63,889 bases of DNA from Alistipes sp. (GTDB taxonomy: Bacteria > Bacteroidota > Bacteroidia > Bacteroidales > Rikenellaceae), in assembly GCA_017630455.1 (NCBI GenBank), contig JAGBVG010000008.1, forward strand, positions 1-63,889, given 5' to 3'. Below are positions 34,701 to 44,591 of this stretch, one piece after another. The notes below the pieces were generated by a model that was not told where the DNA came from, did not search any database, and saw nothing but the letters and a program-made list of their open reading frames with translations. Every line of letters begins with the position of its first letter. Position 1 is the stretch's first letter. The position numbers and the translations under genes were made by a program.

Positions 34701-37259
34701 ATGAGATACACAAAGATACTTTTTGCAGCTTTAGCGATGCTGCTATTCTCCGCTCTCACCGCTGAGGCTCAGGAGGCAGCGCAGCGCTACAACATAGGCG
34801 ATGCGGCCAATAACGAGATTGTCGACACGGTGGATTTCGACCTTACGCAGCCTGTGCTCACCGAGGGCGACGGACGTCTCTACTACATCCGCAAGATCAA
34901 CCTCCACGGAGTAAAATACCTGAACCACAGCATCCTTAAGGCCTCTGCAGGTCTCCAGGAGGGTGATTCGATATATCTCCCAAGCAAATTCATATCGAAT
35001 GCTATGCAGCGTCTTTGGGCGCCACGTTACTTCTCGAACATCCAGATAGGTGCTACCATCGAGGGTGACTCTCTCGATTTGGAGGTATTCCTCAAGGAGC
35101 GTGCGCGAATCCTGAAATGGGATATCCAGGGCGTCACAAAGTCTAAGGCTAAGGACCTTATGGAGGAGGTGCTCAAGCTGCGACGCAACACCGAACTCTC
35201 GGACTATGTCATCGACAAGAACGTGAAGCTCATCAAGGAGCATTACTCCGAGAAGGGCTTTCGCACTTGTGAGGTCGATGTGAGCATCACAAACGACAGC
35301 ATCTACGAGCAGTGCGTGAACGTCACCTTTGACATCGACCGCGGCCCTAAGGTGCGTGTCGGCGTCATCAACTTCGAGGGTAACGAGGATTTCGACGACA
35401 AGCGTCTGCGCCGCACATTCAAGAAGACCCACCAAAAGAGCCTCTACTTCTGGCAAAACCGCAAACTCCTGAAGGAGGATTACGAGGCCGACAAGGAGTT
35501 CCTTCTCGACTTCTACAACTCGCGCGGCTACCGCAATGCCACCATCCTCAGCGACTCGATTTACTATATCGACGATGAGACCCTCGGTATCGACATCAAG
35601 GTTTCGGAGGGTAATAAGTACTACATCCGCAACATCAACTGGGTGGGTAACTCGGTATACTCTACCGAGCAGCTCTCGACGATGTTTGGCGTGCACCCTG
35701 GCGATATTTACGACAAGAAGTCGATGCACAAGCGTCTGGGTATCGGCAAGGAGATGAACCCCGAGGAGATCTCCATCTCGTCGATCTACAACAATAGCGG
35801 CTATCTTATGTCGCAGATCGAGCCTGCGGAGATTGTCGTGGGTCCCGATTCGCTCGACCTCGAGATCCGCATCTTCGAGGGAAAACCTTTCACAATCAAC
35901 GAGGTGAACATCACAGGTAACGTGCGCGTCGACGATGAGGTCATCCGCCGCGAGCTCTATGTGCGCCCTGGAGAGCTCTACAACCGCGCGCTGCTGATGC
36001 AGACTATGCGTACGCTGATGGGTATGGGACACTTCGACGAGCAGGCTATCTTGCCTAATGTTATGCCCGTATCGGATGAGTTGGTGGATATCAGCTGGCC
36101 GCTCCAGGAGAAGGCTTCCGATCAGTTTAACATCGCGGGTGGTTGGGGCTCTGGAACCTTCGTGGGTAGCATCGGCGTGACGCTCAACAACCTCTCGGTG
36201 CGCAACTTCTTCAAGAAGGGTGCGTGGAGACCTTACCCTTCGGGACAGAATCAGAAGCTCTCGATCTCGGGACAAACAAACGGTACATACTACAAGGCCC
36301 TCTCGCTAAGCTTCACAGATCCTTGGCTCGGTGGTCGCCGTCCTAATTCGTTCACACTCTCGGGTTACATCTCAGAGCAGAACAACGCCTACTACGTATG
36401 GCAGAATGCTACGATGTACTACCGCTCTGTCGGTGTGTTTGCCGGTTTGGGAAAGCGTCTGCAGTGGCCTGACCCATACTTCACACTCTACGGCGAGTTG
36501 GGATACCAGCGTTATGGCCTCAAGGGCTGGAGTTCGTTTATTCTTAGCGACGGTAATGCCAACACCCTGTCGTTGAAACTGGTGCTGCAGCGCTCGTCTG
36601 TGGATGCTCCGTTCTTCTCACGCTCAGGTTCCGAATTCTCGGTATCTGTGCAGGCCACACCTCCATTCTCGTTGTGGGATGGCAAGAACTATGCTGATCC
36701 CAACCTCTCGGATCAGGATCGCTATCGCTGGATCGAGTTCCACAAGTGGCTGCTCAAAGGTCGTTGGTTCTTCCCACTCACAGCCAACCAAAACTTAGTG
36801 CTTATGCTTGGTGCGGAGATGGGTTACCTCGGTAACTACAATAAGAATAAGGTGTCGCCATTCGAACGTTTCGAGATTGGTGGCGACGGTATGACGGGTT
36901 ATAACATCTATGGTGTCGACATCATCGCGTTGCGCGGTTATGAGGATGGCGCCCTCGACCCTTCGGACTACTACTCTATGGCATACAACAAATATACTAT
37001 GGAGCTTCGCTACCCTGTGATCCTGAAGCCTAACTCGTCAATCTACGTTCTCGGATTCTTGGAAGGCGGTAGCGGTTTCAACTCGTGGAAGGAGTTTTCG
37101 CCATTCAAGATCAAGCGTTCGGCAGGTGTGGGTGTACGTCTCTTCTTGCCTGTTGTGGGTATGCTCGGCATCGACTGGGGTTATGGTTTCGACCCTGCTT
37201 ATGGCTCTACGAAGCGTAGTGGCTCGCAGTTCCACTTTGTCCTGGGTCAGCAGTTCTAA
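34701..37259 (+). CDS. bamA: Outer-membrane assembly factor BamA
   Basis: The central component of the beta-barrel assembly machine. A signal peptide (about 1-23, ending in AEA) is followed by five POTRA-like repeats (about 55-480; e.g. GVKYLNHS, INFEGNEDFDDKRLR, INWVGNSVYSTEQL, VNITGNVRVDDEVI). An Omp85 16-strand barrel with the LRGY motif (IIALRGYEDG) and the C-terminal phenylalanine (LGQQF) completes it. At 852 residues it is typical for Bacteroidetes. It is followed by two Skp-like chaperone genes. Confidence 0.97.
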   Translation: MRYTKILFAALAMLLFSALTAEAQEAAQRYNIGDAANNEIVDTVDFDLTQPVLTEGDGRLYYIRKINLHGVKYLNHSILKASAGLQEGDSIYLPSKFISNAMQRLWAPRYFSNIQIGATIEGDSLDLEVFLKERARILKWDIQGVTKSKAKDLMEEVLKLRRNTELSDYVIDKNVKLIKEHYSEKGFRTCEVDVSITNDSIYEQCVNVTFDIDRGPKVRVGVINFEGNEDFDDKRLRRTFKKTHQKSLYFWQNRKLLKEDYEADKEFLLDFYNSRGYRNATILSDSIYYIDDETLGIDIKVSEGNKYYIRNINWVGNSVYSTEQLSTMFGVHPGDIYDKKSMHKRLGIGKEMNPEEISISSIYNNSGYLMSQIEPAEIVVGPDSLDLEIRIFEGKPFTINEVNITGNVRVDDEVIRRELYVRPGELYNRALLMQTMRTLMGMGHFDEQAILPNVMPVSDELVDISWPLQEKASDQFNIAGGWGSGTFVGSIGVTLNNLSVRNFFKKGAWRPYPSGQNQKLSISGQTNGTYYKALSLSFTDPWLGGRRPNSFTLSGYISEQNNAYYVWQNATMYYRSVGVFAGLGKRLQWPDPYFTLYGELGYQRYGLKGWSSFILSDGNANTLSLKLVLQRSSVDAPFFSRSGSEFSVSVQATPPFSLWDGKNYADPNLSDQDRYRWIEFHKWLLKGRWFFPLTANQNLVLMLGAEMGYLGNYNKNKVSPFERFEIGGDGMTGYNIYGVDIIALRGYEDGALDPSDYYSMAYNKYTMELRYPVILKPNSSIYVLGFLEGGSGFNSWKEFSPFKIKRSAGVGVRLFLPVVGMLGIDWGYGFDPAYGSTKRSGSQFHFVLGQQF

Positions 37260-37312
37260 TGTGTGGCAATATATTTGAGAATCTAAATAGGTAATTTATA
37301 AAACAGATAGCT

Positions 37313-37819
37313 ATGAAACGACTACTTTTTGTTATTTTGGCAGCGATGATGACTGCAGGCGTAGCGACAGCACAAAACTATATGGTTGTTGACAGCGAGA
37401 AGGTCTTTAAGTCACTCAAGGAGTATACCAACGCTCTGGATCAGATTGAGACCCTTTCGGCAGAATATCAGCAGCAGGTGGACGCTAAGTTTGCAGAGGT
37501 GGAGCGTCTCTATAATACATATATGACACAGCGCGGTATGCTCTCTGAGAGCCAGCGACAGAGCAAGGAGCGCGAGATCCTCGACCTCGAGCAGCAGGCC
37601 ACCGAGTTCCAGGAGTCGCTGTTTGGCACCGAGGGTAAGCTTATGAAGCGTCGTATGGAGCTTATACAGCCTATCCAGAAGCGTGTTTTCGAGACTCTCG
37701 AGAGCTTCGCACAGCAGAATGGCTACGACCTCGTTATTGATATCGCGGCCAACCCTACAGTGTTGTATTACTCAGCTAAGGTTGACTATACGGATAAGAT
37801 TATCGAGGCTTTGAAATAG
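37313..37819 (+). CDS. OmpH/Skp-family periplasmic chaperone 1
   Basis: A signal peptide (MKRLLFVILAAMMTAGVATA) precedes a long coiled coil (about 40-130) rich in Gln and Glu, with the conserved start NYMVVDSEKVFKS and end YDLVIDIAANPTVLYYS. OmpH/Skp proteins hold unfolded outer-membrane proteins on the way to BamA. It is 53 bp after bamA. Confidence 0.93.
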   Translation: MKRLLFVILAAMMTAGVATAQNYMVVDSEKVFKSLKEYTNALDQIETLSAEYQQQVDAKFAEVERLYNTYMTQRGMLSESQRQSKEREILDLEQQATEFQESLFGTEGKLMKRRMELIQPIQKRVFETLESFAQQNGYDLVIDIAANPTVLYYSAKVDYTDKIIEALK

Positions 37820-37850
37820 AGAATAATTAACGTATTATAATATTATTAAG

Positions 37851-38378
37851 ATGAAGAAGATTCTAAAACTGACCCTCACCGTGGCACTTGTTATGTGTGC
37901 ATCATCGGTGTTTGCCCAGAAGTTTGGCCGCGTAGACCTCGCAGCCATCGTTACATCAATGCCTGAGTTCACTGCAGGACAGCAGAACCTCGAGACCTAT
38001 GGCCGCGACCTTCAGGATCAGCTCGAGCAGATTCAGGTGGAGTTCAATACTCTGCTCGGCGATTATGAGAAGAATGTTGCCACATATAGCGAGGCCGTTC
38101 GCCAGCTCAAGGAGCGCGAACTCACCGAGCTTCAGCAGCGTTACCAGGATTTCCAGCAGCTCGCACAGCAGGATATGCAGCGCAAGGAGACAGAGATTAT
38201 GAATCCTATCTACGAGAAGGCTAACGAGGCTGTTAAGAAGGTTGCTGCAGCAGGTGGCTACGTAGCTATCTTCAGCACAGCACAAAACCAGCCAGCCTCT
38301 GCAGGTCTTGCATACTTCGACCCTGAGGCTCTCATAGACATTACCGCTGAGGTGAAAAAGGAGCTCGGCATCGAGTAA
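37851..38378 (+). CDS. OmpH/Skp-family periplasmic chaperone 2
   Basis: A second copy of the preceding gene, 31 bp downstream. It has a signal peptide (MKKILKLTLTVALVMCASSVFA), FGRVDLAAIVTSMPE, then a coiled coil of similar length, ending with AYFDPEALIDITAEVKKELG. The two copies are diverged, so they may form heterotrimers or have separate clients. Confidence 0.93.
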   Translation: MKKILKLTLTVALVMCASSVFAQKFGRVDLAAIVTSMPEFTAGQQNLETYGRDLQDQLEQIQVEFNTLLGDYEKNVATYSEAVRQLKERELTELQQRYQDFQQLAQQDMQRKETEIMNPIYEKANEAVKKVAAAGGYVAIFSTAQNQPASAGLAYFDPEALIDITAEVKKELGIE

Positions 38379-38399
38379 CGCATAAGGAGTATTTTATAC

Positions 38400-38440
38400 A
38401 AGAAAGGGTGTCCACAATTCGTTGGACACCCTTTCTTTTC
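38400..38440 (+). terminator. Terminator of the bamA-ompH unit
   Basis: AAGAAAGGGTGTCCA and TGGACACCCTTTCTT form a near-perfect 15-bp stem with a short loop, followed by TTC; it can act in both directions between convergent ompH and pulA. Confidence 0.85.
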
Positions 38441-38459
38441 TATGAAGTTAGATACTTAC

Positions 38460-40430
38460 TTAAAATTCTGCTAATACTATACCTGTTATAGGCGCAACTA
38501 CGATCTTGCCATCCTTGGCATCGTAGCGACCTATGCCGCGAGGCTCAACAACCTCACCATCGCAAATCCACTTATACTCCGCAGCAGGAATAGCAAACTC
38601 CACTGCCTCGCGCGAGCCATTCATCAGCACCACGATGCGCTTTGCGGCATCAATACCCACGAGGTTATCGAGGATAAAACCTACTGCTGCCTCGTTGTCG
38701 GTATCTATAAATGAGAGGTGCTCACGCACTGCCTCGGCACTTCCCAATGCAAAGGCTGGATGCGCCTTACGCATAGCGATAAGACCCTTATGATACTCCA
38801 CAAGATTGGCATTCTCGCTCTTGAGCGACCAATCTATAGCGTTGTACTTATCAGGGAGGTTATAGGTATTCTTCTCGCCGAGTTTCGAGCGATACATCTC
38901 CTCGCCAGCAAAGATGAAAGGTATACCCTGCGAGGTGAATACTCCGAGATGTGCAAGACGCACCATCTGCTGCAGCTCCTCGCGCGATGCCTCGGGTGAG
39001 ATATGCTCCAGACGGTCACGTAGGTTATGGTCGTCGTGGCACGCTACGTAGCTGATATGTTGCGCTGGCGATGCTGTCCACGCCGCCTCGCGGTAATCTA
39101 CCTCGGGATGTTCTATAGCTCCCACGATGCCAAACTTAACACCCTCCTTATTACCCTCAACGCCGTGGATGAAGCCTCCCTTCGAGAGGTCCAACGTGCC
39201 GCGCAACGCATCACGGATATCATCCGAGAATGCCGCAACACCAGGCATACGGTGGGTGTAGCGTTTGAAGGCCAACTTATCCTCGTCGTAGAGCGGAGCC
39301 TGAGCTGCCCAGCCCTCGCCATAGAGCAGGATATCGGGGTCGAGAGCCTCGAGACGCTGACGAATGAGGTTCATAGTCTCGATGTCGTGGATGGCCATAA
39401 GGTCGAAGCGGAAGCCATCAATGTGGTACTCCTTAACCCAATACTCCAACGACTCTACCATATACTTACGCATCATAGGACGCTCACTGGCGGTCTCATT
39501 GCCACATCCCGAACCATCGGCAAACGTACCATCCTCGCGCATACGGTAGAAATATCCTGGAACGGTCAACTCAAAGCCACAATTCTCAGCCGTAGTTGTG
39601 TGGTTATACACCACATCCAACACCACCGACAACCCTGCGTCGTGCATAGCCTTGACCAAGGTCTTCAACTCGCGGATGCGAGTCTCGGGTGTTGCGGGAT
39701 CTGTGGAGTACGTTCCCTCTGGGGCGTTGTAGTTCTTAGGCTCGTAGCCCCAGTTATACTGATCGGTTGGCGTTGACTCGTCGATAGAGCCGAAGTCGGC
39801 CGTAGGGAGCAGGTGAACGTGTGTAACACCCAACTCCACGAGGTGGTCGATGCCCGTTGCGAGACCCTCTACAGAGCGTGTGCCGCGCTCGGCCATACCT
39901 ATATATTTACCAGGATGGCTGCTTCCTGCCGATGCGTGAGCCGTCATATCGCGATAGTGCATCTCGTAGATCACAATCTCCGAAGGCTTCACCTTGCGAG
40001 CCTTATCCTCAGCCCAACCCTCGGGGTCGGTATCGCGCATATCGATGATAGCACCGCGATTGCCATTAACGTCGAGAGCCTTGGCAAAGATTCCCGCAGT
40101 CTCCTTCAGAGCCTTGCCCTCGCGCGTAACACGAAAGGCGTAGTAGAGACCCTTGCGATCACCCTCTGCACTTCCGCGCCACAAGCCCTTCTCCGCTGCC
40201 ACGAGGTCGAACTCCTCGACCATAGCATCACCATCGTAGAGCAGCACCTCCACGCGCTCGGCACCTGGACTCCACAACTCGAAATGGGTAGCCTCGGGGC
40301 TATACGACATCTCACAAATAGGGGTCTCGGGGATATCACACTCCGCAGTTCCCCTCTCCTCGGCACAAGCAAACGCTGCCAACGCCGCGACAATGGCTGT
40401 GCCGCGCATCAAAACATTTTTCAGTTTCAT
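38460..40430 (-). CDS. pulA: Type I pullulanase lipoprotein
   Basis: A GH13 debranching enzyme hydrolysing alpha-1,6 bonds of pullulan and branched alpha-glucans. I chose the ATG at 40430, which opens a lipoprotein signal (MKLKNVLMRG...FACAEE); the frame extends 32 codons further upstream without a signal. A CBM48-like N-domain (about 25-135) precedes the YNWGYEP motif of pullulanases, VLDVVYNHT, GFRFDLM (nucleophile Asp), YGEGW (acid/base Glu) and CHDDHN. At 656 residues it is full length. Lipidation suggests the periplasmic or outer surface. Confidence 0.95.
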   Translation of the reverse strand: MKLKNVLMRGTAIVAALAAFACAEERGTAECDIPETPICEMSYSPEATHFELWSPGAERVEVLLYDGDAMVEEFDLVAAEKGLWRGSAEGDRKGLYYAFRVTREGKALKETAGIFAKALDVNGNRGAIIDMRDTDPEGWAEDKARKVKPSEIVIYEMHYRDMTAHASAGSSHPGKYIGMAERGTRSVEGLATGIDHLVELGVTHVHLLPTADFGSIDESTPTDQYNWGYEPKNYNAPEGTYSTDPATPETRIRELKTLVKAMHDAGLSVVLDVVYNHTTTAENCGFELTVPGYFYRMREDGTFADGSGCGNETASERPMMRKYMVESLEYWVKEYHIDGFRFDLMAIHDIETMNLIRQRLEALDPDILLYGEGWAAQAPLYDEDKLAFKRYTHRMPGVAAFSDDIRDALRGTLDLSKGGFIHGVEGNKEGVKFGIVGAIEHPEVDYREAAWTASPAQHISYVACHDDHNLRDRLEHISPEASREELQQMVRLAHLGVFTSQGIPFIFAGEEMYRSKLGEKNTYNLPDKYNAIDWSLKSENANLVEYHKGLIAMRKAHPAFALGSAEAVREHLSFIDTDNEAAVGFILDNLVGIDAAKRIVVLMNGSREAVEFAIPAAEYKWICDGEVVEPRGIGRYDAKDGKIVVAPITGIVLAEF

Positions 40431-40473
40431 AGTTATAATATTTAGGTTAAGACACTTACAAGACCGTGTAGCA

Positions 40474-40481
40474 CAAATATA
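40474..40481 (-). promoter_or_regulatory. Candidate -7 box of pulA
   Basis: CAAATATA reads TATATTTG on the minus strand, 44 bp before the chosen ATG, supporting that start over the longer frame. Confidence 0.5.
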
Positions 40482-40534
40482 GCGATTTTTTGGCAATATT
40501 AGATATACAATTACCATTTTTAACAATTTTTATG

Positions 40535-40542
40535 TATCTTTA
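40535..40542 (+). promoter_or_regulatory. Candidate -7 box for the beta-barrel gene
   Basis: TATCTTTA, one mismatch to TAnnTTTG, 45 bp before the ATG at 40587. Confidence 0.4.
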
Positions 40543-40586
40543 CGCCCATAATAGTTTATTACGAATCATTTAAACGTTGACAGATA

Positions 40587-41249
40587 ATGAAGAAGATAGT
40601 ATCGATGATAGCCCTTGCATTTATGGTTGCGCTACCCACCTTCGCGGCATCACCAGCAAGCGACTACGACGAGGAGCTTTATGGTCGCAACCGTGCAGCC
40701 TCAACTGTGCGACCTCAGTTTGAGGTAAACGCAGGATTCATAACTGGCGGAAAACTCGCAACTAAGAATTTTGGTAAGCTGCAGACCAATCTCTCACGCC
40801 CATACATTGATGTCATCGGCGGCGTGCGTCTCGGCTCGTTCCTCTTTGCGGGTGTCGGCGTGGGTGTGCAGTATGCCTATGGCGAGTGCTCGATGGTCTC
40901 TAAGGCAACGGATATCGGTGGCGGCGGTGCTCCCGAGACGTGGGGTTCGGTGAGCATACCTATCTATGCAAATGTGAAGGGTTATATCCCCAACCGAAGC
41001 ATCGTCAAGCCCTACATCTCGATGAGCCTCGGCGGTCACATTGTTGCCACCTCCAACTTCTCGAAGGAGGGTTATGGCAAGCTCAATGGCGGCCTCTTGA
41101 TGAAGTTCGGTGCGGGTATGAACATCTCGATGTTTAACTTTGGCATAGGCCTCGCGTCACAAAACTTGGAGTGGGTGAATACCTCGGGCGAGACTATGTT
41201 CAAGGCGGGCAACAACGCCTTCTACATCGAAGCTGGCGTGACGTTCTAA
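40587..41249 (+). CDS. Outer-membrane beta-barrel protein, family unknown
   Basis: A signal peptide (MKKIVSMIALAFMVALPTFA) is followed by about 200 residues with strand-like alternation and many glycines (FEVNAGFITGG, FLFAGVGVGVQYAYG, YISMSLGGHI), ending in FYIEAGVTF with a C-terminal Phe. This is the pattern of an 8-strand OmpA/OmpW-sized barrel. No family can be named. It is probably monocistronic with its own terminator. Confidence 0.8.
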   Translation: MKKIVSMIALAFMVALPTFAASPASDYDEELYGRNRAASTVRPQFEVNAGFITGGKLATKNFGKLQTNLSRPYIDVIGGVRLGSFLFAGVGVGVQYAYGECSMVSKATDIGGGGAPETWGSVSIPIYANVKGYIPNRSIVKPYISMSLGGHIVATSNFSKEGYGKLNGGLLMKFGAGMNISMFNFGIGLASQNLEWVNTSGETMFKAGNNAFYIEAGVTF

Positions 41250-41294
41250 GAAGAGCCTAAACAAAAAGCGCCGCTTGTTGCATCATTACCGACA

Positions 41295-41338
41295 AAAAAT
41301 TACGCAGACTCACGTATGATCTGCGTAATTTTTTTTGT
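41295..41338 (+). terminator. Terminator between the beta-barrel gene and lysC
   Basis: AAAAATTACGCAGA and TCTGCGTAATTTTT are a perfect stem with TTTTTTTT following; also usable from the minus strand for the convergent aspartate kinase gene. Confidence 0.88.
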
Positions 41339-41370
41339 ATTATCTCCTTTCGTCTTACCCCCCTCGCGCG

Positions 41371-42621
41371 CTACTTCGTTCTCACGAAACGCAAAGAGTG
41401 AGGCGTAGTCTGCTTGATAATAATGCGCTTATCCATAGCATATTGCTGATACAGCTCCTCGGTGTAGTAGCGGATGGTGACCATCTCCAAATCCTCCATC
41501 TTCTCCACATCGAAGCCCTCCGCCTGCAACTCCAACATCGCGTCGTCGATATGCCACGAGGCATCCACAGCAACATACATATTCACCGCCGAGTTATGCA
41601 CCAAGTTGATGCGTATGCGGTGGCTGTCGAGCGTCGTAAAGACCTTGGCAAACTTCTCCTCGAGGACAAACGACAAGTCACGCGAATGGAGATTTAGGAG
41701 CACCTGGCTCTTCTGGATCATTATAGGCTCGTAGGCGCGCTCCACATCTGCTGTGATAACCGAACCTGCGGCATACTTATTTCCAAACGGACGCACATAG
41801 AGAGGTATACGCTTGGCCTCCAATGGTTTGATAGTCTTGGGGTGGATGATCTGCGCACCGCTATATGCCATCTCGATGGTGTCGGTGTAGTTCAAGCGGT
41901 CGATCTTTCGGGCATCGGGGAAGATCTTTGGATCGGCATTGAGGATGCCATCCACATCCTTCCACACGCTCATAGACTCAGCGTCGAGGACGTGGGCAAC
42001 GATAGCTGCAGAGTAGTCCGAGCCCTCGCGGCCGAGGGTTGTAGTAGTGCCATCAGGAGCGCCACCTATGAATCCCTGACCCACAAACACCGTGCAGTCG
42101 CAGTTCTCCATCTCGCGCTTGAGACGCACCGCCGTAGCCTCGATATTCACATTAGCATCCTTATGTCGCTGCTCGGTGAGGAACGCGCGACGCATATCTA
42201 TCCACTTGTTCTTTACGCCGTGACCATTGAGGTAGTTCGAAATAATTGTCGTAGAGACAAGCTCTCCAAATGCCACGATAGTGTCGTACCACAACTCAGC
42301 ATCCGACGAGCGGTAGATCGTATTACGCACTATGTTGCGCAGCTGCTGGAAGAGGATATCCACCTGGTCGATGGTGATATCGGCACCCATAAGGTCGTCT
42401 ATAATGCCACGGTGATAGGCATAGCTGAGGTCGATACGCTCCAATGCCAAAGCCTCGTTACCCTCCTGCATAGCGGCAAAGACACCCTCGAGGGCATTTG
42501 TAGTCTTACCCATCGCCGAGACGATGATGAAGAGGTCGCTCTGACCAGTGACAATATCGAGGAGGTTGCGAACTCCCGCAGCATCCTTGACCGAGGCTCC
42601 TCCAAACTTATATACTTTCAT
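41371..42621 (-). CDS. lysC: Aspartate kinase
   Basis: It phosphorylates aspartate in the first step to lysine/diaminopimelate, threonine and methionine. KFGGASV (5-11) is the nucleotide-site signature, and GREGSDYSAA is the second family motif (GRGGSDtTA with Glu in place of Gly). Two ACT-like regulatory regions occupy about 285-416. It is monofunctional; no homoserine dehydrogenase domain follows. The 416-residue length is slightly short but complete. It is followed (in transcription) by a terminator and preceded 27 bp upstream by the Sel1 gene. Confidence 0.94.
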   Translation of the reverse strand: MKVYKFGGASVKDAAGVRNLLDIVTGQSDLFIIVSAMGKTTNALEGVFAAMQEGNEALALERIDLSYAYHRGIIDDLMGADITIDQVDILFQQLRNIVRNTIYRSSDAELWYDTIVAFGELVSTTIISNYLNGHGVKNKWIDMRRAFLTEQRHKDANVNIEATAVRLKREMENCDCTVFVGQGFIGGAPDGTTTTLGREGSDYSAAIVAHVLDAESMSVWKDVDGILNADPKIFPDARKIDRLNYTDTIEMAYSGAQIIHPKTIKPLEAKRIPLYVRPFGNKYAAGSVITADVERAYEPIMIQKSQVLLNLHSRDLSFVLEEKFAKVFTTLDSHRIRINLVHNSAVNMYVAVDASWHIDDAMLELQAEGFDVEKMEDLEMVTIRYYTEELYQQYAMDKRIIIKQTTPHSLRFVRTK

Positions 42622-42648
42622 ACTCCAATAATCAGCTATTTATCAGTA

Positions 42649-43341
42649 CTATACCAACAAGCCATCAAGGTCGTGGAGTGCATTGATAGCATCCTCATAG
42701 CCATCGCGTGCTGCACGGCTATACCACTCGCGTGCCGCCTCTATGTCTCGCTCTACACCCTTGCCCTGCTCATAACGGCTACCCACAACAAACATAGCAT
42801 CGTCGACACCCTGCTCCGCAGCCTTCAGATACCACGCAAAGGCCTCTTTGAGATTGGCTATAACACCCTCGCCCAAGTCGTAGCAGTGACCCATAGCCAC
42901 CTGCGCAGGAGCATAACCCTGCTCCGCCGCGAGACGATAATACTCCACAGCAGAGTCGTAGTTGCGCACCACACCCATACCGTTGTAGTAGCTATTACCC
43001 ACCTGATACTGAGCCTCTACGTGGCCTCGGCGTGCCGCAGCACGATACCACAAGAAGGCCTCCTGCTTACACATCAACAGGCCGCCCTTCTCGCCGTGCA
43101 TCTCTCCCATCTCGAACTGAGCATCGCAGTTACCCTGAATGGCAGCATCGAAGATATAGATCATAGCTCTCTCCACATCCTTCTCTACGCCCAAGCCCTC
43201 GCTGTAGCAGAGACCCAAGCGATACTGAGCCTTGTCATAACCCTTATCAGCAAGATCGCGAAGCGCAGAGATAGCCTCGGCATACTCTCCCGCCTCGAGT
43301 TTCTCGACACATATATTATATGAACTGACATACTTATCCAT
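42649..43341 (-). CDS. Sel1-repeat protein
   Basis: I chose the ATG at 43341 (MDKYVSSYN); the frame is open 44 codons further upstream but that part is lysine- and isoleucine-rich and looks non-coding. About six Sel1/TPR-like repeats are visible (AQYRLGLCYSEGLGV, AQYQVGNSYYNGMGV, AQVAMGHCYDLGEGV, AMFVVGSRYEQGKGV), covering nearly all 231 residues. Such alpha-solenoids mediate protein contacts. There is no signal peptide, so it is cytosolic. Partner unknown. Confidence 0.85.
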   Translation of the reverse strand: MDKYVSSYNICVEKLEAGEYAEAISALRDLADKGYDKAQYRLGLCYSEGLGVEKDVERAMIYIFDAAIQGNCDAQFEMGEMHGEKGGLLMCKQEAFLWYRAAARRGHVEAQYQVGNSYYNGMGVVRNYDSAVEYYRLAAEQGYAPAQVAMGHCYDLGEGVIANLKEAFAWYLKAAEQGVDDAMFVVGSRYEQGKGVERDIEAAREWYSRAARDGYEDAINALHDLDGLLV

Positions 43342-43512
43342 AGCAATAATAATTTTTGGTTTGCTTTTTATGGTTTTATCATCTACAAAAATAGTAAATT
43401 TAACGCAATTATTATGCAGAATGGCAATTTTTTTGTTACCCTCGGCGTTAACAATCCTAAATTCGGGGTGCAAAAAATGGTTGAAATAGCTGGTAATTGC
43501 AAATAAAAGAGC

Positions 43513-43520
43513 TATCTTTG
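43513..43520 (+). promoter_or_regulatory. Candidate -7 box of galE
   Basis: TATCTTTG, a perfect TAnnTTTG match, 23 bp before the galE ATG; no convincing -33 element. Confidence 0.5.
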
Positions 43521-43543
43521 TGAAATAAATTGTTACTCAGGTT

Positions 43544-44572
43544 ATGAATAAAAAAGGAGTACTTGTCACCGGAGGTGCGGGATATATCGGATCACACACC
43601 GTTGTGGAGCTTATAGGCGCAGGATATGAGGTGGTTATCGTTGATAACTTCTCCAATAGCGATGCTTCGTCGCTCGATGGCATAGCGAAGATTACGGGCA
43701 CAAAACCTATCTTCGTGGAGGCAGACTGCTGCGATAAGGAGGCTCTGCGCGAGGTGTTTGAGCATTACGACTTCAGCTCGGTGATCCACTTCGCGGCATA
43801 TAAGGCTGTGGGAGAATCTGTTGCCGAGCCTGCAAAATACTATCGCAACAACCTGCTCTCGTTCCTAAACGTCGTGGAGCTTATGAAGGAGTATCACCGC
43901 CCCAATATTGTATTCTCATCATCGGCTACGGTATATGGCGATGCCGAGGTACTCCCCGTAACGGAGCTTACGCCGCGCAAGCCTGCCACATCGCCATACG
44001 GCAACACCAAGCAGATGGCCGAGGATATACTTCGCGACATCGTATCTGCCAATAACGAGCTTCGAGGTATAGCACTACGCTACTTCAACCCTATCGGCGC
44101 ACACCCTTCGGCACTCATCGGCGAGTTGCCACGTGGCGTGCCCAACAACCTCGTGCCATACATTACGCAGACCGCAGCGGGAGTTCGTGAGTGTCTGAGC
44201 ATCTTTGGCGATGACTACCCTACCCCCGATGGTTCGTGCCTCAGAGACTACATCGACATCGTCGATCTTGCTCGCGCACACGTAGTGGCGATAAACCGTA
44301 TGGTAGAGGGCAAGTCGGAGGAGTGCTACGAGGTCTTTAACATCGGCACAGGATCTCCAGTATCGGTATTCGAGTTGGTGCAGGGCTTCGAGAGAGCCAA
44401 CAACCTGAAGCTCAACTACAAAGTCGCAGCACGTCGTGCGGGCGATGTCACAGCGGTATGGGCCGACACCACACGTGCAAACGAGATCCTCGGCTGGTGT
44501 GCTGAGCGTAACCTCGAGGATACGCTTCGTACTGCCTGGGCGTGGGAGTGTAACGTTAGAAAAGAGAAATAG
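43544..44572 (+). CDS. galE: UDP-glucose 4-epimerase
   Basis: This short-chain dehydrogenase-type enzyme interconverts UDP-glucose and UDP-galactose for galactose use and glycan synthesis. TGGAGYIGSH (9-18) binds NAD, and the SSSATVYG serine and SPYGNTK (Tyr/Lys) form the catalytic site. At 342 residues it is full length. It is 19 bp upstream of a beta-barrel gene and 710 bp from an MscS-type gene, all on the same strand. Confidence 0.95.
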   Translation: MNKKGVLVTGGAGYIGSHTVVELIGAGYEVVIVDNFSNSDASSLDGIAKITGTKPIFVEADCCDKEALREVFEHYDFSSVIHFAAYKAVGESVAEPAKYYRNNLLSFLNVVELMKEYHRPNIVFSSSATVYGDAEVLPVTELTPRKPATSPYGNTKQMAEDILRDIVSANNELRGIALRYFNPIGAHPSALIGELPRGVPNNLVPYITQTAAGVRECLSIFGDDYPTPDGSCLRDYIDIVDLARAHVVAINRMVEGKSEECYEVFNIGTGSPVSVFELVQGFERANNLKLNYKVAARRAGDVTAVWADTTRANEILGWCAERNLEDTLRTAWAWECNVRKEK

Positions 44573-44591
44573 ATAAGATAACGAAAAACAA

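Noticed and set aside
34743-36275. Open frame of 510 codons antisense to bamA
   Set aside because: It lies wholly inside bamA on the other strand, its Leu/Val/Asp/His-rich translation has no recognisable domain, and bamA is certain.
41842-43323. Open frame of 493 codons antisense to lysC and the Sel1 gene
   Set aside because: It spans two clear genes on the opposite strand and has a shadow-type composition.
43342-43473. N-terminal extension of the Sel1 gene
   Set aside because: The extra 44 codons are AT-rich and unlike a Sel1 protein or signal peptide; ATG 43341 begins the repeat protein cleanly.
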